In this document: positions 7,278 to 13,101 of the stretch, one piece after another
How the letters are laid out: each line of letters starts with the position of its first letter
Position numbering within the stretch: position 1 is the stretch's first letter
Source: an uncultured Bacteroidota bacterium
GTDB taxonomy: Bacteria > Bacteroidota > Bacteroidia > Chitinophagales > Chitinophagaceae
Reading direction: 5' to 3'
Assembly: GCA_903881265.1 (NCBI GenBank)
Contig: CAIRSV010000309.1
Span: forward strand, 1 to 13,101
Length of the DNA stretch: 13,101 nucleotides
Program-made: the position numbers and the translations under genes
The notes under the pieces: model-generated
What the model was told of the DNA's origin: nothing
What the model saw: only the letters and a program-made list of their open reading frames with translations
The model's database searches: none

Positions 7278-8309
7278 ATGAGAAAATTCCTGATAGCCAG
7301 CATTTCTGTTTTGTTTTTAGCGGTATCATGCACAACAAAATTCAATGTAGGTGCCGATTATAAAGAGGTCACTGTTGTTTATGGCCTTCTGTCATTAGCC
7401 GACACAGCGCATTATATCAAAATCACGAAAGGCTATTTCGACCAAAAACAGAATAATCTTGAATTAGCAAAAAATCCTGATTCGCTTTATTTCAATAATT
7501 TGGCCGTGAGTATGCAAGTGCTAAACAATGGTAATGTGGTTGAAACGATCACATTGAATCGAGTTGATTTGGTCACTGAAGGCTATATCAAAGACGCAGG
7601 CACTTTTGCTAGCTCACCTAATTATGTCTATAAATTTAAGAAGAATCTTGACGCGTCAAAAACATATCGACTTAGAGTGACTAATCTGACAAGTGGCAAA
7701 GAAATTACAGGTGAAACATCAGTGATTGGTGCCTCACCTTCTAGCTTTCGATTTATCCAACCAGCTGACAACTTAGAAGAGTTGGAATTTTCTGATCCAC
7801 TTAATCCGTATCCATTTATGTGGCGCGGTCCGGCAGCAGCAGTGTTCTATGATGTTGTCGTGAAGTTCAAGTATCAAGAGGTTAATATGATTACAGCAGA
7901 AACCACCTATGTGGTGAAGGATGTTCCTGTCATCATGAATGTGTTAAGCACCGGTAGCGAATTAAGCGCGACCCTCAGCAGTGTTGATTTTTTCAAACAA
8001 TTAAATAGTGCCGTTGGTGATGGTTCGTCAACAATCAAACGATATATTGATACGCCGGGTTTGCAGATTTTGGCAGGTGGACAAGAATTAAAAACGTATA
8101 TCGATGTCAACTCGGCTCAAGGAGGCATCACCTATGATCAGATCAAACCTAATTATACAAATTTGGTCGGCGAGAATGTATTTGGTATTTTTTCAACGCG
8201 AGGTCAAATTGAATTTTCATCTATAAAGTTTTCTGCGGCCACAATTGATTCCATAAAAAATGGGATGTATACCAAGAATTTACGCATCCTAGGTGATTCA
8301 GATAAATAA
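7278..8309 (+). CDS. Exported lipoprotein of unknown function (DUF4249-like layout)
   Basis: A 343-residue predicted lipoprotein. The N-terminus is MRKFLIASISVLFLAVSC: basic n-region, hydrophobic core and a lipobox ending in Cys18, which would be lipidated after signal peptidase II cleavage. The mature part is mostly beta-strand-like, starting with a conserved-looking VTVVYGLLSLADTAHYIKIT, then an immunoglobulin-like pattern (YKFKKNLDASKTYRLRVTN), a WRG block near the middle and a C-terminal YTNLVGENVFGIFSTRG. This order resembles the DUF4249 lipoproteins that are abundant in Bacteroidota, but I cannot confirm the family by eye. The start at 7278 is preferred over the ATG at 7260 because the predicted promoter lies between them and because 7278 gives a clean lipoprotein signal. 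It would sit at the outer membrane or cell surface. Stop is 4 bases from the convergent ispD stop. Confidence 0.8.
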   Translation: MRKFLIASISVLFLAVSCTTKFNVGADYKEVTVVYGLLSLADTAHYIKITKGYFDQKQNNLELAKNPDSLYFNNLAVSMQVLNNGNVVETITLNRVDLVTEGYIKDAGTFASSPNYVYKFKKNLDASKTYRLRVTNLTSGKEITGETSVIGASPSSFRFIQPADNLEELEFSDPLNPYPFMWRGPAAAVFYDVVVKFKYQEVNMITAETTYVVKDVPVIMNVLSTGSELSATLSSVDFFKQLNSAVGDGSSTIKRYIDTPGLQILAGGQELKTYIDVNSAQGGITYDQIKPNYTNLVGENVFGIFSTRGQIEFSSIKFSAATIDSIKNGMYTKNLRILGDSDK

Positions 8310-8313
8310 GTCT

Positions 8314-8982
8314 TTATTTCGTATGTTGTAAAAGGTATGTGGCGATGGCAAGATCCTGAGGTGTTGTAATTTTTATATTTTCCTCATTGCCTTCCACTAA
8401 ATAAATTGGATGTCCCGCGGCTTCGAAGACAGATGCCTCATCAGTAAATGCTTCATTGTAGGTTTGTTGAAATGCATTTTTAATGGCTGAAATATCAAAG
8501 GTCTGTGGCGTTTGTATGGCTTTATACTCATTTCTAGAAACAGCGATATTACCTTGTTCATTGCGTTTTCTGATACTGTCTTTGAGGTCAATATAAGGTA
8601 CCGCATTGCCGCATTCAGTGGCTGTTTTAAGGCAACGCTCTAGCACACGCGTGGAAACAAAAGGTCGAACGCCGTCGTGAATGAAAACAACCCCTTCATC
8701 GTGTATAGACATTAGTCCGTTTTGTACTGAATGAAAGCGGGTATCGCCACCAACAACAAAACTGACTCGATTGGTTTCATTCTGTTGAAAATACCTCAAC
8801 TTAAATTCGTTGATACTGTCCATAGGCAATACCACCACAAGGCTGATATCTGGAGCGAAATCAAGGAATTTTTGGATCGTGTGTAAAAGGATAGGCTTGC
8901 CTTCCAACTCGATAAATTGTTTAGGTAGCGCGTTATTCATTCGCTTACCGTTTCCTCCAGCCACGATGAGAGCATAATTCAT
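8314..8982 (-). CDS. ispD: 2-C-methyl-D-erythritol 4-phosphate cytidylyltransferase
   Basis: A 222-residue IspD, which couples methylerythritol 4-phosphate with CTP to form CDP-methylerythritol in the MEP route to isoprenoids. Seen: the nucleotide-binding loop AGGNGKRMNNALPKQF at 8-23, VFIHDGVRPFVS (the family VHDAARP block), YKAIQTPQTF, FTDEAS (substrate-binding TDDAS block) and NIKITTPQDLAIA near the end, in the usual order. Length agrees with the family (~225-235). It is monofunctional: no IspF domain is fused. The homologous mannose-1-phosphate guanylyltransferase fold is excluded by these blocks. ATG at 8982 is the only plausible start, and the promoter element ends five bases before it. 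Confidence 0.95.
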   Translation of the reverse strand: MNYALIVAGGNGKRMNNALPKQFIELEGKPILLHTIQKFLDFAPDISLVVVLPMDSINEFKLRYFQQNETNRVSFVVGGDTRFHSVQNGLMSIHDEGVVFIHDGVRPFVSTRVLERCLKTATECGNAVPYIDLKDSIRKRNEQGNIAVSRNEYKAIQTPQTFDISAIKNAFQQTYNEAFTDEASVFEAAGHPIYLVEGNEENIKITTPQDLAIATYLLQHTK

Positions 8983-8986
8983 GTTT

Positions 8987-8994
8987 CAAAAATA
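8987..8994 (-). promoter_or_regulatory. Putative -7 element giving a leaderless ispD mRNA
   Basis: TATTTTTG on the minus strand is an exact TAnnTTTG match whose last G is five bases before the A of the ispD ATG (spacer AAAC). Transcription would begin at or within a base or two of the start codon. No -33 TTG is visible on this strand at the expected distance. Confidence 0.55.
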
Positions 8995-9041
8995 GATAAT
9001 AAATTGTTGATATTTGGACCTGATACTAGCTGAACTTTTTT

Positions 9042-9049
9042 TACTTTTG
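9042..9049 (+). promoter_or_regulatory. Putative -7 element giving a leaderless transketolase mRNA
   Basis: TACTTTTG is an exact TAnnTTTG match followed by CCACC and the ATG at 9055, leaving essentially no 5' leader. A TTTG at 9013-9016 could be the -33 element, though its 25-base spacing is longer than usual. The 72-bp gap to the divergent ispD start holds both promoters. Confidence 0.6.
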
Positions 9050-9054
9050 CCACC

Positions 9055-10011
9055 ATGTTAAAAGATTTCCCTGTACTCAACGAAAAAGAAACCAGAGCAG
9101 GCTTTGGTGAAGGTATTTACGAAGTAGCGAAAGCCAACGATCAGGTGGTAGCGCTCACAGCCGATTTAGCGGGCTCACTTAAGTTGAACGCATTTATGAA
9201 GGATTTTCCTGAACGCTTTGTCCAATGCGGTATTGCGGAAGCCAATATGATTGGTATTGCGGCTGGACTTACTATCGGAGGAAAAATTCCTTACACAACT
9301 ACATTTGCCAATTTTTCAACATCAAGAGTGTATGATCAAATTCGTCAAAGTGTTGCCTACAGCGAAAAGAATGTAAAGATATGTGCGTCACATGCGGGAC
9401 TTACCCTCGGCGAAGACGGAGCAACTCATCAGGTACTCGAAGATATTGGTATGATGAAAATGTTACCTGGAATGACAGTGATTGTTCCTTGTGATTTTAA
9501 TCAGACGAAAGCTGCTACCATTGCCATTGCTGACTATAAAGGGCCAGTGTATCTACGTTTTGGAAGACCGAAATGGCCAAATTTTACACCTGAAAACGAA
9601 CCTTTTATCGTTGGGAAAGCACAACAAATCAACGAAGGAACTGATGTCAGCATCTTTGCTTGTGGACATATGGTGTGGGAAGCTATGAAAGCGGTTGAGC
9701 AATTAGAAGCTGAAGGGATTCGTTGCGATCTAATTAATATTCATACAATCAAGCCGCTTGATGTCGACGCTGTGGTGAAATCAATTTCAAAAACGAAATG
9801 CATTGTAACTGCTGAAGAGCATCAAAAAAATGGTGGCTTGGGTGACAGTATCGCGCATGTAGCCGGAGAACATTGCCCTTGTCCGCAAGAATATGTCGCA
9901 GTGAATGATACCTTCGGTGAAAGTGGTAAGCCTGCAGATTTGCTAGTGAAATATGGCTTGACAGCAGGGCATATAATTGCTGCAGCACGTAAAGCAATAG
10001 CTAGAAAATAA
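9055..10011 (+). CDS. Transketolase, C-terminal half (split type)
   Basis: A 318-residue protein that corresponds to the pyrimidine-binding and C-terminal domains of transketolase; the N-terminal diphosphate-binding half is a separate polypeptide in split-type enzymes. Seen: QCGIAEANMIGIAAGL with the Glu62 that activates thiamine diphosphate, TTFANFSTSRVYDQIRQSV, ASHAGLTLGEDGATHQVLED, the LRFGRPKWP block, and a C-terminal domain with TAEEHQKNGGLGDS (His256). The active site would form with the N-half, and the pair transfers two-carbon ketol units in the pentose phosphate pathway. The N-half usually lies immediately upstream in related genomes; here that place is taken by the divergent ispD, so the partner must be elsewhere. 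A 1-deoxyxylulose-5-phosphate synthase fragment is a less likely alternative. Confidence 0.92.
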   Translation: MLKDFPVLNEKETRAGFGEGIYEVAKANDQVVALTADLAGSLKLNAFMKDFPERFVQCGIAEANMIGIAAGLTIGGKIPYTTTFANFSTSRVYDQIRQSVAYSEKNVKICASHAGLTLGEDGATHQVLEDIGMMKMLPGMTVIVPCDFNQTKAATIAIADYKGPVYLRFGRPKWPNFTPENEPFIVGKAQQINEGTDVSIFACGHMVWEAMKAVEQLEAEGIRCDLINIHTIKPLDVDAVVKSISKTKCIVTAEEHQKNGGLGDSIAHVAGEHCPCPQEYVAVNDTFGESGKPADLLVKYGLTAGHIIAAARKAIARK

Positions 10012-10083
10012 GAATCGGCCTCCTGATGAGATGATTTTATTGGTGTTTTAATTTCTGTGTATAGATTCATAGACATTGTTCAT

Positions 10084-10114
10084 TACACCCACTTGCTATG
10101 AGGTGTGATTTTTT
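10084..10114 (+). terminator. Possible intrinsic terminator after the transketolase gene
   Basis: TACACC (10084-10089) pairs with GGTGTG (10102-10107; the outermost pair is T-G) around a 12-base loop, and six T residues follow at 10109-10114. The stem is short and the loop wide, so the prediction is weak. It does fit with separate promoters for the genes on either side, and it overlaps the alternative GTG start at 10105 of the next gene. Confidence 0.4.
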
Positions 10115-10154
10115 CCAACCACGATAAGCCTAAGTATATTATCAATTCTTACTC

Positions 10155-10162
10155 TATCTTTG
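10155..10162 (+). promoter_or_regulatory. Putative -7 element setting a GTG start for the membrane protein
   Basis: TATCTTTG is an exact TAnnTTTG match followed by GTTGC and an in-frame GTG at 10168. The G-to-start distance of six bases equals that at 7278 and 9055. No -33 TTG is evident upstream. Used here to choose the start of the membrane protein gene. Confidence 0.4.
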
Positions 10163-10167
10163 GTTGC

Positions 10168-11430
10168 GTGGAGCCTTTCATTTTTATTTTCTATCTGATG
10201 TTGTCGTGTGGTTTATTATACTACGCGAATGCCCAAAAAGGTAGCGGGTTGTCTGTCTTTTGGATAGTATTTCTTTTTGTCATGAAGGTTGCTGCGGGAT
10301 GTATCAGTTTGTATGTGCATTGTCATGAATATGTTACAAATGATGTGATTTTTTATCATCAACAATCCTTAATCAGTCTGCAGGTATTGCATACACATCC
10401 GATGACATTCGTAAACGATTGGTTGTTTAATTGGGGCGATTTTACTGGCCACTATAATTTTTTGTCTAAAGATAATATGAGCTATTGGACTGATCTTGGT
10501 GTGCAGATTCATTTGAAATTTATGATTTTTTCGAATCTTTTAAGTCAGGGTAGTCTTTACACCAATATTATTTTCTACAATGTTATTTATTTCATTGGGC
10601 TGCTTCAATTATACAACGTGTTTTACAGATTACAACCGCAAAAGAAATGGTTGTTTGTTTTTTCTATCTTTTTTATTCCTTCGGTATTGTTTTGGTGCAG
10701 TGGTATTCATAAAGACGGTTGGGTCTTGGCCTTTATAGGGCTGTCGTGTTTTTATGCGATGCGTTATTTGGATACAAAAAAATGGGTTTATATCGTTGCA
10801 ATAGGCCTTTCTTTATTCTTATTATTTGCATCGCGGTATTTTGTGTTTCTATGTTTTTTTCCACCCTTCCTATGTTGGTTGTGTTGCTCAACATTGCCGA
10901 AGCGAAGTATGTTGTTCGCTATATTCTACATTGCATTGCTCTTTCTTTTTTTTACGCTGGGTAAGTTTACGCCAATTGAGCCGATGGAAATTATCGTTGC
11001 GAAGCAGCATGCATTCTTTTCGATGTGGGGTTATTCAGATATGCAAACGCCTATTCTTGAAAATACATTTTCTTCTTTTGTCATCAACTTGCCAAGCGCT
11101 TGCGATCACATTCTGTTGCGACCTTATGTAAGCGCGACAAATCCATTAAAATATCAAATGGCAGCCGTGGATACGCTGTTTGTAGTTGGGTTGATCATGC
11201 TGTTTGTGTTTTTTATTAAGCGAAAAAACATGCAGGAATTATTTTATGTGATGCTCTTATTTTTTGCATTCAGTATGTACCTTTTTATAGGATATACAAT
11301 TCCTAATTGTGGGGCCTTAGTGCGCTATAAAAGTGAATTTACAGCCTTGCTGATTCCAGCCTTAGTGGCATTAAGTGAAGTTCCTTTTTTGAAACGATTT
11401 TATGTGGCGCCTTCTTCGGATCAATCATAA
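10168..11430 (+). CDS. Polytopic membrane protein of unknown function (GT-C/Wzy-like)
   Basis: I do not recognise this protein with certainty. From the GTG at 10168 it has 420 residues and about ten hydrophobic segments. In this numbering they lie near 3-22, 28-49, 132-151, 160-179, 186-201, 208-240, 248-269, 334-353, 359-380 and 390-409. A larger soluble loop precedes the third segment (about 55-130), and another of about 65 residues lies between segments 7 and 8. Notable motifs are FWCSGIHKDG after the fourth segment and GALVRYKSEF before the last. Blocks of this type (Ser-Gly-Ile-x-Lys-Asp, and Arg-Tyr-Lys/Arg near the C-terminus) recall GT-C-type glycosyltransferases and Wzy-like polymerases of Bacteroidota, but this is analogy only. 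No ATG precedes residue 11; the frame is open from a GTG at 10105 (441 aa), the alternative start. It converges on a GT2 gene with a 44-bp gap. Confidence 0.75.
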   Translation: MEPFIFIFYLMLSCGLLYYANAQKGSGLSVFWIVFLFVMKVAAGCISLYVHCHEYVTNDVIFYHQQSLISLQVLHTHPMTFVNDWLFNWGDFTGHYNFLSKDNMSYWTDLGVQIHLKFMIFSNLLSQGSLYTNIIFYNVIYFIGLLQLYNVFYRLQPQKKWLFVFSIFFIPSVLFWCSGIHKDGWVLAFIGLSCFYAMRYLDTKKWVYIVAIGLSLFLLFASRYFVFLCFFPPFLCWLCCSTLPKRSMLFAIFYIALLFLFFTLGKFTPIEPMEIIVAKQHAFFSMWGYSDMQTPILENTFSSFVINLPSACDHILLRPYVSATNPLKYQMAAVDTLFVVGLIMLFVFFIKRKNMQELFYVMLLFFAFSMYLFIGYTIPNCGALVRYKSEFTALLIPALVALSEVPFLKRFYVAPSSDQS

Positions 11431-11455
11431 TGTGAGGGAAACACTAATTTCAAAT

Positions 11456-11474
11456 ACAGCAAATCAATTGCTGT
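11456..11474. terminator. Hairpin between convergent genes, possible weak bidirectional terminator
   Basis: ACAGCAA (11456-11462) and TTGCTGT (11468-11474) form a perfect 7-bp stem with a 5-base loop, placed exactly between the stop of the membrane protein gene and the stop of the GT2 gene. There is only a short T-run on either side, so termination activity is uncertain. Confidence 0.4.
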
Positions 11475-12191
11475 TTAGTTGGCGTTGAAAAAGCCATATT
11501 TTACAATGCAGTAGATGGCTCTGAACCCATCTTTCCATCCAATTTTTTTGCCTTCTTCATACGTGCGTCCATAATACGAGATGCCTACTTCATAGATACG
11601 TATACCTTTGATTCGTGATAGCTTCGCTGTAATTTCAGGTTCGAACCCGAAACGATTTTCAGTTAAATAAATGGATTGTATGATTTCTCGTCGCATCATT
11701 TTGTAACAAGTCTCCATATCTGTCAGATTAAGATTGGTGAACATGTTCGACAAGCGAGTTAGAAACTGATTGCCGATGCTATGCCAATAAAACAAGATAC
11801 GATGTGGCTTTCCTCCCATGAAGCGCGATCCGTATACCACATCGGCTACGCCCATAAGTAGAGGCTTTAATAATATATTGTACTCTTCCGGATCATATTC
11901 TAAATCGGCATCCTGAATGATCACCCAATCGCCTGTTGCTTTTTGTATACCGGTTCGAATGGCAGCGCCTTTTCCCTGATTGACATCGTGTTTGTAATAG
12001 GTGACAGCCATCGTTGGATTGGCTGATTGATAGGCTTTAATTGCTTCTTCGGTATTGTCTTTCGAACAATCATTGACAATGATGATTTCTTTTTGAATAG
12101 TATTCAACAACTCTACTTTCTGCACCTTGTCAAGGATATGATGGATAGTAGGGCCTTCATTATACGCCGGAATAACAATGCTTAATTTCAT
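11475..12191 (-). CDS. Family 2 glycosyltransferase, DPM1-like
   Basis: A 238-residue GT-A-fold transferase with no membrane segment. Seen: MKLSIVIPAYNEG at the N-terminus, IIIVNDCSKDNT (Asp41 binds the nucleotide), NQGKGAAIRTG at 71-81, the metal-binding QDADLEYDPEEY with DAD at 94-96, and VVYGSRF at 118-124. This order is that of dolichyl/polyprenyl-phosphate-mannose synthase and its bacterial relatives, which move a sugar from a GDP- or UDP-sugar to a lipid phosphate at the inner face of the membrane. The sugar and acceptor are not determined by sequence; GDP-mannose is possible, since a GDP-mannose-forming enzyme is encoded at 2897-3979. The ATG at 12191 fits the family N-terminus; a TTG five codons upstream (12206) is rejected. 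Confidence 0.9.
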   Translation of the reverse strand: MKLSIVIPAYNEGPTIHHILDKVQKVELLNTIQKEIIIVNDCSKDNTEEAIKAYQSANPTMAVTYYKHDVNQGKGAAIRTGIQKATGDWVIIQDADLEYDPEEYNILLKPLLMGVADVVYGSRFMGGKPHRILFYWHSIGNQFLTRLSNMFTNLNLTDMETCYKMMRREIIQSIYLTENRFGFEPEITAKLSRIKGIRIYEVGISYYGRTYEEGKKIGWKDGFRAIYCIVKYGFFNAN

Positions 12192-12213
12192 AATTCGAAG
12201 TCGCAATATAAGG

Positions 12214-12221
12214 CAAATGTG
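12214..12221 (-). promoter_or_regulatory. Possible -7 element of the GT2 gene
   Basis: CACATTTG on the minus strand matches TAnnTTTG except for its first base and ends 23 bases before the GT2 ATG, inside the 168-bp divergent gap. No clear -33 element is seen. Confidence 0.28.
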
Positions 12222-12337
12222 TAAATAAAAATAGGATGCTAGTTATTTTCATGGATTGTCTGAACTGATTAAATGACGATGGACGTATGCAAACCAACCG
12301 ATCGATTCAATGCTCGTCAAGAATGGATTCTATTTCT

Positions 12338-12345
12338 TTACTTTG
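12338..12345 (+). promoter_or_regulatory. Possible -7 element of the CMD-family gene
   Basis: TTACTTTG matches seven of eight positions of TAnnTTTG and ends 15 bases before the ATG at 12360. Transcription would begin near 12351, downstream of the alternative ATG at 12273, which supports the shorter protein. Confidence 0.33.
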
Positions 12346-12359
12346 TAAAAAAAAACAGT

Positions 12360-12710
12360 ATGAGCGAATTAGTAAATGAATTCAATGAGTACAGGACCAA
12401 AATGAACGAGGTGATCTTGTCAAAACAAAACAAAGTGCTTGGAAGATTATTCAATCTTGATACCAATACCTATATGGAAGGCGCCTTGGATGTCAAAACC
12501 AAAGAGATGTTGGGATTAGTGGCTTCTATGGTGCTTCGTTGTGATGATTGCATCAAGTATCATGTTGGCAAATGCTATGAGTTGAAGGTAACGACCGACG
12601 AATTGTATGAAATATTTTCGGTCGCCAATATTGTTGGAGGTACTATCGTAATTCCTCATACCCGACGCGCAGCCGAGTACTGGGAGGAATTGATAAAGAG
12701 CAATGATTGA
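12360..12710 (+). CDS. Carboxymuconolactone decarboxylase/AhpD-like protein
   Basis: A 116-residue, all-alpha protein of the CMD superfamily. The AhpD-type redox signature CxxCxxxH is present as CDDCIKYH (Cys61, Cys64, His68), within the typical run LGLVASMVLRCDDC and followed by an AVxxGG-like helix (SVANIVGGTIVIPHTRRA). Members with this motif act as disulfide-reducing peroxidase partners or related thiol oxidoreductases and form multimers; others in the superfamily are true decarboxylases, but those normally lack the Cys pair. A cytoplasmic thiol-redox role is the best guess. The frame runs 29 codons further upstream to an ATG at 12273, but that extension has no family match and lies before the likely promoter. 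It diverges from the GT2 gene and converges on the sugar kinase gene (54-bp gap). Confidence 0.85.
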   Translation: MSELVNEFNEYRTKMNEVILSKQNKVLGRLFNLDTNTYMEGALDVKTKEMLGLVASMVLRCDDCIKYHVGKCYELKVTTDELYEIFSVANIVGGTIVIPHTRRAAEYWEELIKSND

Positions 12711-12764
12711 TACGAATCGCACAACTAACAGATGCACATTTCGCTTCGTTTAGCTCCGAATTTA

Positions 12765-13101
12765 TTAGTCTATATGGATATCAAAATTGACTAAATCTAC
12801 AAACTGATTTAGACGCGCCATGATATCTGCACTATTGATTTCTTTCAGTCGTTGAGTGCCGAATTTTTCCACGACGAAACTTGCCATAGCCGAACCAATA
12901 ATGATGGCCCTTTTCATATTTTCAAACGAAAGATCGTTGGTATGTGCTAAGTGTCCAATAAAGCCACCTGCGAAAGTATCGCCCGCGCCTGTTGGGTCAA
13001 ACACATCTTCTAATGGCAAGGCCGGTGCAAAAAATACCTGCTTGCCATGGAATAATAAGGCGCCATGTTCACCTTTTTTAATGATGACATATTTAGGGCC
13101 C
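12765..13101 (-). CDS. PfkB-family sugar/adenosine kinase, C-terminal part (5' end beyond window)
   Basis: The last ~111 residues of a ribokinase-like (PfkB) kinase; the frame is open to the right edge of the window. Seen: KKGEHGALLFHG, the strand-loop region usual before the active site, and the second PfkB signature DPTGAGDTFAGGF, in which GAGD forms the anion hole and its Asp is the catalytic base that activates the substrate hydroxyl. The C-terminal helices follow, ending at a TAA. About two thirds of the usual ~300 residues are missing, including the sugar- or nucleoside-binding lid, so the substrate (ribose, fructose, adenosine or other) cannot be assigned. Internal TTG/ATG codons such as that at 13019 are not starts. 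Confidence 0.92.
   Translation of the reverse strand, partial: GPKYVIIKKGEHGALLFHGKQVFFAPALPLEDVFDPTGAGDTFAGGFIGHLAHTNDLSFENMKRAIIIGSAMASFVVEKFGTQRLKEINSADIMARLNQFVDLVNFDIHID

Noticed and set aside
8304..8319. Hairpin AAATAA/TTATTT over the lipoprotein and ispD stop codons
   Set aside because: The six pairs are all A-T and there is no T-run; largely a by-product of the two convergent stop codons.
9749..10076. Minus-strand frames opposite the end of the transketolase gene
   Set aside because: Antisense to a well-conserved coding region and without a recognisable domain or promoter.
12273..12359. 29-codon N-terminal extension of the CMD-family protein starting at the ATG at 12273
   Set aside because: The sequence has no resemblance to the family, and a likely -7 element (12338-12345) lies downstream of this ATG.
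1..13101. Insertion sequence, prophage, CRISPR, tRNA/rRNA or defence genes
   Set aside because: Looked for and not seen: no transposase or integrase motif, no repeated spacer pattern, no tRNA-like cloverleaf; every gene is housekeeping, envelope or unknown.

Overview
The window reads as ordinary chromosomal DNA of a Bacteroidota bacterium, probably of the Chitinophagales/Sphingobacteriales type. The evidence is a type IX secretion (T9SS type A) C-terminal sorting domain at the left edge, exact copies of the Bacteroidota -7 promoter element TAnnTTTG ahead of several genes, almost no Shine-Dalgarno sequences, a transketolase split into separate halves, and lipoprotein/DUF2147 genes typical of the phylum. 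I see no mobile element, CRISPR array, tRNA, rRNA or phage gene, and no stretch of 300 bases or more without a gene.

Layout. 1-290 is the 3' end of a T9SS cargo protein followed by a strong intrinsic terminator. 462-1245 (minus) is a tight dtd-mazG pair for quality control of aminoacyl-tRNA and nucleotides; arfB (ribosome rescue, plus) diverges from it at 1286. 1707-4871 (minus) holds a methionine-type aminotransferase, mannose-1-phosphate guanylyltransferase and a YhhQ queuosine-precursor transporter. 4954-5406 is a secreted DUF2147 protein. 5414-7195 (minus) is argS, diverging from a lipoprotein gene (7278-8309). ispD (8314-8982, minus) diverges from an orphan C-terminal half of transketolase (9055-10011). 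A polytopic membrane protein of unknown function follows (10168-11430) and converges on a DPM1-like family 2 glycosyltransferase (11475-12191, minus). A small AhpD-like CMD-family protein (12360-12710) converges on a PfkB-family sugar kinase cut by the right edge (12765-13101, minus).

Organisation. Strand alternates almost gene by gene, so most genes must be transcribed alone; only dtd-mazG and possibly manC-aminotransferase look like operons. Convergent neighbours end 4 to 44 bases apart. The genes are mostly housekeeping: translation fidelity (dtd, arfB, argS, queuosine salvage), isoprenoids (ispD), pentose phosphates (transketolase), GDP-mannose and lipid-linked sugar transfer (guanylyltransferase, GT2, possibly the membrane protein).

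The most interesting signal is regulatory. At four starts (7278, 8982, 9055 and probably a GTG at 10168) an exact TAnnTTTG ends only 5-6 bases before the start codon, which predicts transcripts beginning at or next to the start codon (leaderless) and decides the start of two genes. I do not see a novel multi-gene system here.
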